Assembly: GCF_000695795.1 (NCBI RefSeq)
Contig: NZ_JNCA01000001.1
Span: 62,001-126,000 of the forward strand
Origin: Flavobacterium seoulense
Lineage (GTDB): Bacteria; Bacteroidota; Bacteroidia; Flavobacteriales; Flavobacteriaceae
DNA: 64,000 nucleotides
Reading direction: 5' to 3'
Part shown: positions 25,638 to 33,004 of the stretch, in pieces
How the letters are laid out: each line of letters starts with the position of its first letter
Numbering within the stretch: the stretch's first letter is position 1
The notes under the pieces: model-generated
Database searches by the model: none
Seen by the model: the letters and a program-made list of their open reading frames with translations, nothing else
What the model was told of the DNA's origin: nothing
Translations under genes and position numbers: made by a program

Positions 25638-26291
25638 ATGACTTTTTCAGAAGAGAATTACCTTAAAGCAATATATCATTTAACGGCTTCCTCAGAAGCT
25701 GGAGTTAGTACTAATGCCATTGCTGAAGTGATGGAAACCAAGGCGTCTTCAGTTACTGATATGCTAAAAAAACTGGCAGAAAAAGATTTGGTTAACTATA
25801 AAAAGTATCAAGGTGTTTCACTGACAGAAAACGGAAAACTGGCAGCTAAAATGATTGTGAGAAAACACCGTTTGTGGGAAGTTTTTTTAGTTGAAAAATT
25901 AGCTTTTTCCTGGGATGAGGTACACGATATTGCCGAACAATTAGAACACATAAAATCAGAAAAACTGATTAATAAATTAGATGATTTTCTTGGAAATCCT
26001 ACCGAAGATCCGCACGGAGATCCTATCCCGAATGCGCAGGGACATCTTCCTAAAATTGAGAAACAATTGCTTTCAGATTTGATTGAAGGACAAAAAGGAA
26101 TTTGTGTAGGAGTAAAAGATACTTCTTCGGAGTTTTTAAAATACCTTGACAAGCAAGGTATTGCTTTAGGATCTCCAATTGAAATTTTAGGAAAAGAAAG
26201 TTTTGATCTTTCGCTTCGAATAAAAGTAGATGAAAAACCATTGAATATTTCGAATAAAATAGCAACAAATCTTTTCGTGAAATTAGGCTAA
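25638..26291 (+). CDS. mntR: DtxR-family metal-dependent regulator (MntR)
   Basis: This 217-residue protein has the DtxR plan: an N-terminal winged helix (about 1-65, EENYLKAIYHL, with recognition helix around KASSVTDMLKKL), a metal-binding/dimerisation domain (about 70-145, with VRKHRLWEVFLVEKL, HDIAEQLEHI and the ligand-rich NPTEDPHGDPIP) and a C-terminal SH3/FeoA-like domain (about 150-217). Proteins of this type repress uptake genes when Mn2+ or Fe2+ is bound. It follows mntH by 88 bp on the same strand, and predicted operators lie before mntH and before the TonB receptor at 16981. Manganese is favoured by the mntH linkage, but iron sensing is possible since feoAB is convergent next door. 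Confidence 0.9.
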   Translation: MTFSEENYLKAIYHLTASSEAGVSTNAIAEVMETKASSVTDMLKKLAEKDLVNYKKYQGVSLTENGKLAAKMIVRKHRLWEVFLVEKLAFSWDEVHDIAEQLEHIKSEKLINKLDDFLGNPTEDPHGDPIPNAQGHLPKIEKQLLSDLIEGQKGICVGVKDTSSEFLKYLDKQGIALGSPIEILGKESFDLSLRIKVDEKPLNISNKIATNLFVKLG

Positions 26292-26309
26292 GTTATTTTC
26301 AAAAAATTA

Positions 26310-26365
26310 CCGCAAATTCGCAAATTAAAACATCTTAAGAGATGAAATAATTTGCGAATTTGCGG
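26310..26365. terminator. Bidirectional terminator between mntR and feoB partner gene
   Basis: An 18-bp perfect inverted repeat, CCGCAAATTCGCAAATTA (26310-26327) with its complement at 26348-26365, stands between two convergent transcription units. The sequence resembles the ACCGCAAA/TTTGCGGT phrases of the dispersed repeats elsewhere in the window. Confidence 0.8.
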
Positions 26366-26390
26366 TTTATCTTTTTTGTTTCTAACTTAT

Positions 26391-26516
26391 TTAATGACAA
26401 CCACAATCACCGCCTCCGCAATTTTTATCCTTTTTTTTGTTCTTTAAAATGAACTTTTTAAAAAGAAAAACAATGGCAAGACCCAGTATTAAAAAGGCGA
26501 TTATTTCTTGAAACAT
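26391..26516 (-). CDS. FeoB-associated Cys-rich membrane protein
   Basis: This 41-residue gene starts with ATG at 26516, seven bases after the feoB stop. It has one membrane helix (about 4-22, EIIAFLILGLAIVFLFK), a Lys-rich linker and a C-terminal Cys/Gly knot (NCGGGDCGCH). This is the layout of the small FeoB-associated Cys-rich proteins that in many Bacteroidota follow feoB and are thought to help assembly or metal handling of the ferrous iron transporter. It is too short for automatic gene finders and would easily be overlooked. It shares the feoAB transcript and is followed by the strong hairpin at 26310-26365. Confidence 0.85.
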   Translation of the reverse strand: MFQEIIAFLILGLAIVFLFKKFILKNKKKDKNCGGGDCGCH

Positions 26517-26522
26517 TTCTGA

Positions 26523-28622
26523 CTATTTTAAAATTTGATAAGCTATTAACGCAGTTAAATAAGCAAAAATACTCATAAATACGAGTTGCATAACAGGCCA
26601 TTTCCAGCTGTTGGTTTCTTTTTTAGTGATGGCTAAAGTACTGGCACATTGCATAGCAAAAGCATAAAAAAGCATTAAGGATATTCCCGAAGCAAAATTA
26701 AATACTTTTTCGCCTGTTTCAGGATGCACTTCGGCAGCCATTTTATTCTTTATGGTGTCTTCATTATCGCTGTTTCCCACACTGTAAATGGTGGCTAAAG
26801 TACCTACGAAAACTTCTCTCGCCGCAAAGGAACTGATAATAGCAATTCCAATTTTCCAGTCGTAACCTAAAGGCTTTATGGCTGGCTCGATGGCTCTTCC
26901 CATCAATCCTATATATGAATTTTCTAGTTTTTGAGAAGCAATTTCGTTTTCAAACTGTGTTTCGTCTAAAGTGGTATTAGCAAATCTTTCTTTCACAATA
27001 GTTTCGGCTTCATTGAAATCTTTTCCAGGGCCGTAAGAAGCTAAAAACCATAAAATAATAGAAATAGCTAAGATAATTTTACCGGCACCCACAACGAATG
27101 CCTTTGTTTTTTCGACCACATTGATTCCAACGTTTTTGAAAAGCGGTAATTTATAGCTTGGCATTTCGACCACAAAATACGTTTTGTTTTCTAGCTTTAA
27201 TATTTTATTCAAAATATAAGCCGATAAAATCGCTGTTCCAAATCCTAAAAGATACAATAGCATTAACGATAATCCCTGCATATTCAAAACACCAAAAACG
27301 CGTTCATTTGGAATTACCAAAGCAATAATAATAGCATAAACAGGTAATCTTGCCGAACAAGTAGTAAAAGGAGTTACTAAAATTGTGATTAAACGTTCTT
27401 TCCAGTTTTCGATGTTTCTTGTGGCCATAATTGCCGGAATAGCACAAGCCGTTCCTGAAATTAAAGGCACTACACTTTTTCCTGAAAGTCCAAAACGGCG
27501 CATGATTTTATCCATCAAAAAAACCACACGGCTCATATAACCGCTTTCTTCCAGAATGGAAATAAACAGAAATAAAAAGGCAATTTGCGGGATAAAAATA
27601 ATAACTCCGCCAATTCCCGGAATAATTCCTTGCGAAAGTAAATCGGTCAAAATTCCGCTTGGTAATTCTTCGGCAGCCCAGCTGCTTAAAGCCGCAAAAG
27701 TGCCATCAATGAAATCCATCGGAATGGTGGACCAACTAAATATCGATTGGAAAATAACAAATAAAATAGCCAGGAAAATGAAATAACCCCAAAATTTGTG
27801 CGTCAAAACATTATCTAGTTTGGCTCTAAAATCGGTTGCTGTTGAAACGTCAATTTTTAAACCTGCTTTTAAAACATCATTGATAAATTGATACCTTTTT
27901 ATGGTTTCTTTTTGTTGTAAACGCTTTAGTTCTGAATGTGATTTGGTAAAAGCACTTCTGATTTCATTTCGATCTAAATTCGAAAAGTTGACATCCTGTG
28001 TAATTACTAACCATAATTTGTATACTAATTGCTGCGGAAATGCTTCCTGTAAATTTTTAAAATATTCAGGATCAATTACCGAAGAATTCAAACATGGTTC
28101 GTGTGTGATGGTTTTATAAGAAACAATTAAATCTTTTAAAGCTTCAATTCCGTGTCCTTTTCTTGAACTGACTAAGGCAATTTTAGTTTTTAATTTTTCT
28201 TCCAGATACGGAATATCAAGTGTAATTCCTTTGCTTTCCATTCGATCAGCCATATTGATGACTAAAATTGTTGGAATTTCAAGGTCTTTGATTTGAGTAT
28301 AAAGTAATAAATTTCGTTTCAAATTCTCCACATCAGTAACTACAACGGCTACATCGGGATATAATTTGTCATTTTTATTAAGCAATAATTCGATTACCAC
28401 GCTTTCATCCATCGAACTTGCATTCAGGCTATAGGTTCCTGGTAAATCAAGAATATTGGCTTTGATATTATTAGGTAATTTGCAAAAACCTATTTTTTTC
28501 TCCACGGTAATTCCTGGATAGTTTCCCACCTGCTGATTCAAACCTGTCAACTGGTTAAAAACCGATGTTTTCCCTACATTGGGATTTCCAATTAAAGCTA
28601 CATTAATATTTTGATGCATCAT
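26523..28622 (-). CDS. feoB: Ferrous iron transporter FeoB
   Basis: This 699-residue inner-membrane transporter has an N-terminal G-protein domain with P-loop GNPNVGKTSVFN (about 12-23), the switch region NYPGITVEKK, G3 DLPGTYSL (about 60) and G4 NMAD. A linker GDI-like region follows (about 175-270). The membrane part carries the Gate motifs (for example GTACAIPAIMATR and TTCSARLPVY) with the conserved cysteines. It drives Fe2+ import into the cytoplasm. Its ATG overlaps the feoA stop by one base, so feoA, feoB and the 41-residue partner form one operon. No DtxR-type dyad matching the mntH site is seen upstream of feoA. Confidence 0.95.
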   Translation of the reverse strand: MMHQNINVALIGNPNVGKTSVFNQLTGLNQQVGNYPGITVEKKIGFCKLPNNIKANILDLPGTYSLNASSMDESVVIELLLNKNDKLYPDVAVVVTDVENLKRNLLLYTQIKDLEIPTILVINMADRMESKGITLDIPYLEEKLKTKIALVSSRKGHGIEALKDLIVSYKTITHEPCLNSSVIDPEYFKNLQEAFPQQLVYKLWLVITQDVNFSNLDRNEIRSAFTKSHSELKRLQQKETIKRYQFINDVLKAGLKIDVSTATDFRAKLDNVLTHKFWGYFIFLAILFVIFQSIFSWSTIPMDFIDGTFAALSSWAAEELPSGILTDLLSQGIIPGIGGVIIFIPQIAFLFLFISILEESGYMSRVVFLMDKIMRRFGLSGKSVVPLISGTACAIPAIMATRNIENWKERLITILVTPFTTCSARLPVYAIIIALVIPNERVFGVLNMQGLSLMLLYLLGFGTAILSAYILNKILKLENKTYFVVEMPSYKLPLFKNVGINVVEKTKAFVVGAGKIILAISIILWFLASYGPGKDFNEAETIVKERFANTTLDETQFENEIASQKLENSYIGLMGRAIEPAIKPLGYDWKIGIAIISSFAAREVFVGTLATIYSVGNSDNEDTIKNKMAAEVHPETGEKVFNFASGISLMLFYAFAMQCASTLAITKKETNSWKWPVMQLVFMSIFAYLTALIAYQILK

Positions 28623-28891
28623 TAAAGCGTAATTTTGATAAGTTCTACTTCAATTTCTTTGGCTGTTTCTACACGAATGGCTACATGTGAACCATTAACG
28701 TCTAAATACAAAGGGTCTCCAAAAGGGGCTATTTGAAGTAATTCGACAGTATTTCCAGGCAAGCAACCCATTTCAAGTAACTTTAAAGGAATGATGTCGA
28801 TATCAAAATCTTTGATAATTGCTTTTTCGCTTTTTTTTAAGGAATGAATAGTGGTGCGCAAGGTCTTATTTAGATTGAATTTAGATTGCAA
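28622..28891 (-). CDS. feoA: FeoA-like ferrous iron transport accessory protein
   Basis: This small cytoplasmic SH3-fold protein of up to 89 residues has the FeoA phrases KAIIKDFD, LLEMGCLPGNTVELLQIAPFGDPLYL and SHVAIRVETAKEIEV. It partners FeoB in Fe2+ uptake. The start is unusual: no ATG is available in frame. Candidates are TTG at 28891 and TTG at 28861. A promoter-like TATTTTTG lies at 28896-28889 on the minus strand, so transcription probably begins near 28880 and the second TTG (79 residues, a normal FeoA length) may be the real start. The stop overlaps the feoB ATG. Upstream, GCTTTA and TAAAGC (about 28940-28965) form a dyad of unknown meaning. Confidence 0.85.
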   Translation of the reverse strand: MQSKFNLNKTLRTTIHSLKKSEKAIIKDFDIDIIPLKLLEMGCLPGNTVELLQIAPFGDPLYLDVNGSHVAIRVETAKEIEVELIKITL

Positions 28892-28987
28892 AAATACATA
28901 TTAAATTGTAAAATCGAATGCTAATCCATGCGTTTTATGCTTTAGATAGCGTTAATTAAAGCTTAAAATAACTGTTTTTCAGGTTTT

Positions 28988-29665
28988 TTAATTCGCTTCT
29001 TTTCCTTCGCTAAGGAAATTAATGTCTTCAATTAATTTCTGAATATCTTCTTTTTTAGTACCGTCATAAAAGCCGCGAACTCTTCTTTTGGAGTCAACTA
29101 ATACAAAGTTTTCGGTGTGAACCATATCGTATAATTCGCTTGGTTTTCCCATTTTTACTGCCAAATAAGATTTTCTTGCCATAGCATAAATTTCTTTTTT
29201 GTCTCCTGTTACCAAGTTCCATTTGCTATCGTCAACACCATGTTTTATAGCATATGCTTTTAAGGTCGCAACGCTGTCAACTTCCGGAAATACAGTGTGA
29301 GAAAGCAACATTACTTTCGGATTATTAATAATAGCTTTTTGTACATCGACTAAATTAGTGGTCATTTTTGGGCAAATAGTACCACATGTGGTGAAGAAAA
29401 AATCAGCTACATAAATCTTTCCTTCATAATCTTTTTGAGTAATGGTTTTTCCGTTTTGATTGGTAAACGAAAAATCAGCAATGGTATGGTATTTACTAAC
29501 GTATTGAATGGTGCTGTCTACTAATTCCGGATTTACATCGGCAGGATTATAAATAGGAAGTGTTTTTTGAGGCTTTAAAGCATTGTAAAAAAGACTAAGT
29601 GTAATTACCGAAAAAACAAGAAAGATACCAATGAAAATGCGGTATTTATAGAGAACAGATTTCAT
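28988..29665 (-). CDS. SCO1/SenC family protein
   Basis: This 225-residue membrane-anchored thioredoxin-fold protein has one N-terminal helix (about 10-27) followed by a periplasmic domain. The copper site is complete: Cys94 and Cys98 in TTCGTICPKM and His183 in MVHTENF. SCO proteins deliver copper to, or reduce, the CuA site of cytochrome oxidase; a role in respiratory oxidase assembly is likely. I chose the ATG at 29665 over a longer frame beginning with TTG at 29680 because it puts a basic segment directly before the membrane helix. No oxidase genes are adjacent. Confidence 0.9.
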   Translation of the reverse strand: MKSVLYKYRIFIGIFLVFSVITLSLFYNALKPQKTLPIYNPADVNPELVDSTIQYVSKYHTIADFSFTNQNGKTITQKDYEGKIYVADFFFTTCGTICPKMTTNLVDVQKAIINNPKVMLLSHTVFPEVDSVATLKAYAIKHGVDDSKWNLVTGDKKEIYAMARKSYLAVKMGKPSELYDMVHTENFVLVDSKRRVRGFYDGTKKEDIQKLIEDINFLSEGKEAN

Positions 29666-29724
29666 GAATTTTTTTTGCAAAAATACAAAAACTGTATTGG
29701 AAATGAGAACGCTTTAAGTAATTA

Positions 29725-30549
29725 TTATAAGTCAAGCCGGCTAAAAGTGTAATTCAATTGCTGTACTAATTTGTCAGACAAAATCGTTTTTCCAACTGAT
29801 AGAATCTCGTGATTAAACGTAGGTGGAATTAGTTTTTCGGCTAATGCTTTTTCAGTATAATATACTTCTCTGGTTGGATGAACGGGAGTTACGGCATTAA
29901 AAGCAGTGTTCCAGGTATTTGTTTCAATGATCTTTAAAATAATTCCAATACAATCTTGTAAATGAATCAAGTTGATCGGCGCATCAGGATTAGCAACGTT
30001 TTCTTTTCCGGCAAGGAATCGCGCCGGATTTCGGTCTTCGCCAATTAATCCGCCAAATCGCAGGATTGTTGTTTTGAAATTGGCATTAGATAATAATAAT
30101 TGTTCAATTTCCAGTAATTGTTTACCGCTTTCAGTAACAGGAGCGGGAATGCTGTTTTCGTCAATTATATCGTTGGCTTCGCCATAAACAGCGGTCGAAC
30201 TAATGAATAGTATATTTTCTATTGTAGATTTTTCAATAAAAGGAATCAGATTTTCTATCTTTTTTACAAAAGAATTTTGCTGTGCATCAGAGTAATCTTT
30301 GTTTTTTCCTCTTAATTTAGGAGGAATGGCAATGATGAGTGTTCGGCTTTCGATCAAAAAATCAGCAAATTCATTAGGAACTGTATTGGAATCTAAAGTT
30401 AATAGCAAGCTTTGAATTCCTGCGTTCTCTAATGTTTTTAATTTTCCTGTAGATGTTGTAGAACCTTTGATTTTGAAACCTTCTTTCAATAAGGCTTTCG
30501 CCAAAGGAAATCCCAGCCATCCGCAACCTAAAATGCTAATTTGTGTCAT
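29725..30549 (-). CDS. NAD(P)-dependent SDR-type epimerase/dehydratase-like protein
   Basis: This 274-residue protein has a Rossmann nucleotide-binding start (ISILGCGWLGFPLAKALL) and an extended-SDR-like Ser/Tyr region (LFISSTAVYGEAND, about 115-128) with ILRFGGLIGEDRNPA further on. It resembles the YeeZ-like branch of the extended SDRs, whose substrates are mostly unknown. Although GCGWLG differs from the classical GxxGxxG spacing, the TAVYG motif keeps the catalytic Tyr. It lies 59 bp upstream of the SCO gene on the same strand and could share its transcript, but no functional link is evident. Confidence 0.78.
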   Translation of the reverse strand: MTQISILGCGWLGFPLAKALLKEGFKIKGSTTSTGKLKTLENAGIQSLLLTLDSNTVPNEFADFLIESRTLIIAIPPKLRGKNKDYSDAQQNSFVKKIENLIPFIEKSTIENILFISSTAVYGEANDIIDENSIPAPVTESGKQLLEIEQLLLSNANFKTTILRFGGLIGEDRNPARFLAGKENVANPDAPINLIHLQDCIGIILKIIETNTWNTAFNAVTPVHPTREVYYTEKALAEKLIPPTFNHEILSVGKTILSDKLVQQLNYTFSRLDL

Positions 30550-30631
30550 TTTGCTCCATTGATATGAATTGCAAATTTCCCATAATTATTCGGATTATCA
30601 GGCGATAATTTGTGGTTTTTTCGACATAAAA

Positions 30632-30663
30632 AAAACCACTCTAAGAATATTAAGAGTGGTTTT
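30632..30663 (-). terminator. Terminator after lipocalin-like lipoprotein gene
   Basis: AAAACCACTCT (30632-30642) pairs with AGAGTGGTTTT (30653-30663) around a ten-base loop. It is followed on the minus strand by further T residues and lies 20 bp after the stop of the lipoprotein gene at 30683. Confidence 0.85.
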
Positions 30664-30682
30664 CAAGATTTGAATGTATGTT

Positions 30683-31051
30683 TTATTTTTTTGTAAGTGT
30701 AAGTTTCATTTCCTTACTGTCTAGAATTACTTTGTCATCGGTAATAGTGCTTTCAAAAGGATATGGAGTTCCGTTTTCGTCTTTAATTACCAGATTTTTG
30801 CCTTTTTTTGTTAAAGCATAAGTACCGTCATTGATATCCATTTCTAAAGTTCCGGAAACGTGTCCGTCTTTAGTAAAAGTTAGATTTCCATTAGCTAAAA
30901 TGTCATTTTTTACAGAATCTAAATGAGGCGTTTTTGCTTCTATTTCGGTAACTTTCCAGGAGTTTACCAAATCATTTCGTTTTTGACTACACGAAACGAA
31001 TACTATTGTGCACAATACAATCCCAAAAATAAAAAGTTTAACTGTTTTCAT
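30683..31051 (-). CDS. Lipocalin-like lipoprotein
   Basis: This 122-residue lipoprotein (lipobox FVSC, Cys21) has an N-SWKVTEIE segment and alternating beta-strands (NLTFTKDGHVSGTLEMDINDGTY, shortened) that match the small lipocalin-like proteins widespread in Bacteroidota. They are predicted to form a beta-barrel that binds a small hydrophobic ligand in the periplasm or at the cell surface; the ligand is unknown. It has its own terminator and a 250-bp upstream spacer shared with the divergent ThuA gene, in which I see no further gene. Confidence 0.75.
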   Translation of the reverse strand: MKTVKLFIFGIVLCTIVFVSCSQKRNDLVNSWKVTEIEAKTPHLDSVKNDILANGNLTFTKDGHVSGTLEMDINDGTYALTKKGKNLVIKDENGTPYPFESTITDDKVILDSKEMKLTLTKK

Positions 31052-31301
31052 AATTATTTAGATTAATAGGTTATATATGTACAAGTTACAAAAAAAAGTA
31101 TACGAAAAATATTAAAAATGAATTATTTGTATTGAAAAATAGAGTGTTAGAAAAGAATTTGTTCAACAGCAATGAATTCTGTTACTTTTAAAATAAATCT
31201 TTCCGAAAGAAGTTTGCAGTTAGGAGCAATTATTTTTTACAAAAAAAAGTGTAAGTTTAAATAATTTTAATCAACCTTATTAACCAAAAAACCAAAAGAT
31301 T

Positions 31302-32102
31302 ATGGAAGTACACAATGGCTTTAATCAGACTGCATTTATTAGAAATAATTTAAAATCAGGACACTTCTTTTATAGTTTGTTACTACTGTTATTTGTGTTT
31401 AATAACCTTTTTGCTAGTGGATTAACCAAGGAAAAACCTTTCCGTGTCTTGTTAATTACTGGTGGCTGTTGTCATAATTATGCATTTCAAACTCAGGTAT
31501 TAAAAGAGGCTTTAGCAAAATATAAAAAAGCCGATTGGACTGTTATAAATGAAGGAGGAAACGGCACTAAAGCTATGCTTCCGTTGTTTAATGATAAAAA
31601 TTGGGCAAAAGGCTATGATGTGGTAATACATAACGAATGTTTTGCTGATACTGACGATTCAGAGTATATAAAAAAGATTACCCAAGCGCATTTTGCCGGA
31701 GCTCCGGCAGTGGTTATTCATTGCGCTATGCACACCTATCGTTCAGCAAAAACAGATGATTGGCGAGATTTTTTGGGTGTAACTAGTTATAAACATGATC
31801 ATCAAAGTTTGTATCCGGTAACAAAAGTAGAGGGCAAACATCCTATCATGAATAAATTTCCGGATAATTGGACTAGTCCTAAGGATGAATTATATGTTAT
31901 AGAAAAAACAGGGCCTAATACGAAAGTTTTGGCTACTTCGGTTAGTGAGAAAAACGGAAAAACATATCCTGTAATCTGGACGAATCAATATGGAAAAGCC
32001 CGTGTATTCGGTACAACTTTCGGACATTCGGACGATACGTTTAGAGATGTTGTATTTACTGATTTGTTGGTTAGAGGTATTTTATGGGCAGCAAAAAAAT
32101 AG
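31302..32102 (+). CDS. Exported ThuA-like domain protein
   Basis: This 266-residue protein has a signal peptide after an N-terminal extension (hydrophobic core about 22-38, SLLLLLFVFNNLFA). The rest is a ThuA domain with a class-I glutamine amidotransferase-like fold: FRVLLITGG at the start, VVIHNECF, AVVIHCAMHTYR and GTTFGHSDDTFRD. Proteins of this family are found with sugar-utilisation genes (trehalose, glycan breakdown) in Bacteroidota and bind or modify small sugars, but their reaction is poorly known. It stands alone, flanked by a 250-bp spacer and a bidirectional terminator. Confidence 0.85.
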   Translation: MEVHNGFNQTAFIRNNLKSGHFFYSLLLLLFVFNNLFASGLTKEKPFRVLLITGGCCHNYAFQTQVLKEALAKYKKADWTVINEGGNGTKAMLPLFNDKNWAKGYDVVIHNECFADTDDSEYIKKITQAHFAGAPAVVIHCAMHTYRSAKTDDWRDFLGVTSYKHDHQSLYPVTKVEGKHPIMNKFPDNWTSPKDELYVIEKTGPNTKVLATSVSEKNGKTYPVIWTNQYGKARVFGTTFGHSDDTFRDVVFTDLLVRGILWAAKK

Positions 32103-32132
32103 TAAAGACAATCTATTATTTTAAGTATAAAA

Positions 32133-32157
32133 AAAACCACGCAATTGGCGTGGTTTT
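32133..32157. terminator. Bidirectional terminator between ThuA gene and beta-barrel gene
   Basis: A ten-base stem AAAACCACGC (32133-32142) with GCGTGGTTTT (32148-32157) is placed between convergent genes. A-runs and T-runs flank both sides, so it can stop transcription from either direction. Confidence 0.9.
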
Positions 32158-32180
32158 CTATTAGTATTTCTGGAAGAATA

Positions 32181-32756
32181 TTAGAATTTATATCCTACAG
32201 AAGCCTGAATTCCGAAACGATTGTTTCCTTCAGGACCATAAGCTAAGTCTAAGAAATTATAAGTATATCTTGCCTGAATAAAAGCTCCAGAGCTGAAATT
32301 ATAAGCTAAACCTGAAACTGAAGCAACATTATATTTCCTCAAATTAGTGTTAGCAAATGTACCTGCTGCTTTAGAATCTACAATGACGCTTGCTTGAGGA
32401 CCAACCTCAATTGATAAACCTTTTACAAGATAAAATTTAGCTAGAACTGGTACAGCGATTTCGCTAATTTCTAATTTACTGCCACTTGTGTTTCCGTTTC
32501 CGTCAAATTTAAAGCTAGAGAATGAATACAATGCTTCTGCTTGAAATGAAAATTCATTACACATTTTAAATTCCGCAACTAAACCAGCGTGGTATCCTAC
32601 TTCCGGACGTAAATCATGTACTGAACTTGAACCTGTCGCTAACCAATCATAATTAGCACCTGCTTTAATTCCTAGCTGAATACTTTGTTTTGTTTCCTGA
32701 GCATTTGCAAATCCAAATGCAAAAATAGCTACTGCTGATAAAATTAATTTTTTCAT
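32181..32756 (-). CDS. Outer-membrane beta-barrel protein (porin-like family 2)
   Basis: This 191-residue protein has a signal peptide ending ANA-Q and about eight amphipathic strands, closing with FGIQASVGYKF, a typical C-terminal strand recognised by the barrel-assembly machinery. It fits the small OMP_b-brl_2 type (PorT-like) common in Bacteroidota, with phrases LGIKAGANYDWL, GYHAGLVAEFK and LAKFYLVKGLSIEVGPQ. No specific function is known. It is preceded by a 248-bp spacer in which I see no gene. Confidence 0.85.
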   Translation of the reverse strand: MKKLILSAVAIFAFGFANAQETKQSIQLGIKAGANYDWLATGSSSVHDLRPEVGYHAGLVAEFKMCNEFSFQAEALYSFSSFKFDGNGNTSGSKLEISEIAVPVLAKFYLVKGLSIEVGPQASVIVDSKAAGTFANTNLRKYNVASVSGLAYNFSSGAFIQARYTYNFLDLAYGPEGNNRFGIQASVGYKF

Positions 32757-33004
32757 AACTTGATTTTTTTTTGAATGGCAAATTTAAGTATATCATTCGT
32801 AAAGCCCAGTGTTTTCAGGTAGTTTAACTATTTGTCTAGTTTTCTATGGGACAGTGTTTTATGAGAAAAGTAATAAATAATTGTTGTTTTTATGTTTAAA
32901 GCTATTCTAAAAAACAACTATTTACTAAACTTTAAGTTAAGATGCGTAGTCGAAGAAAAAAAAGTTATTATTTTAGCCCGCTACCTATAATATTGTAACT
33001 ATTC

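Noticed and set aside
28930..28970. MntR-type operator before feoA
   Set aside because: TTTAG is present but the partner arm is not CTAAA; the GCTTTA/TAAAGC dyad has a different spacing.
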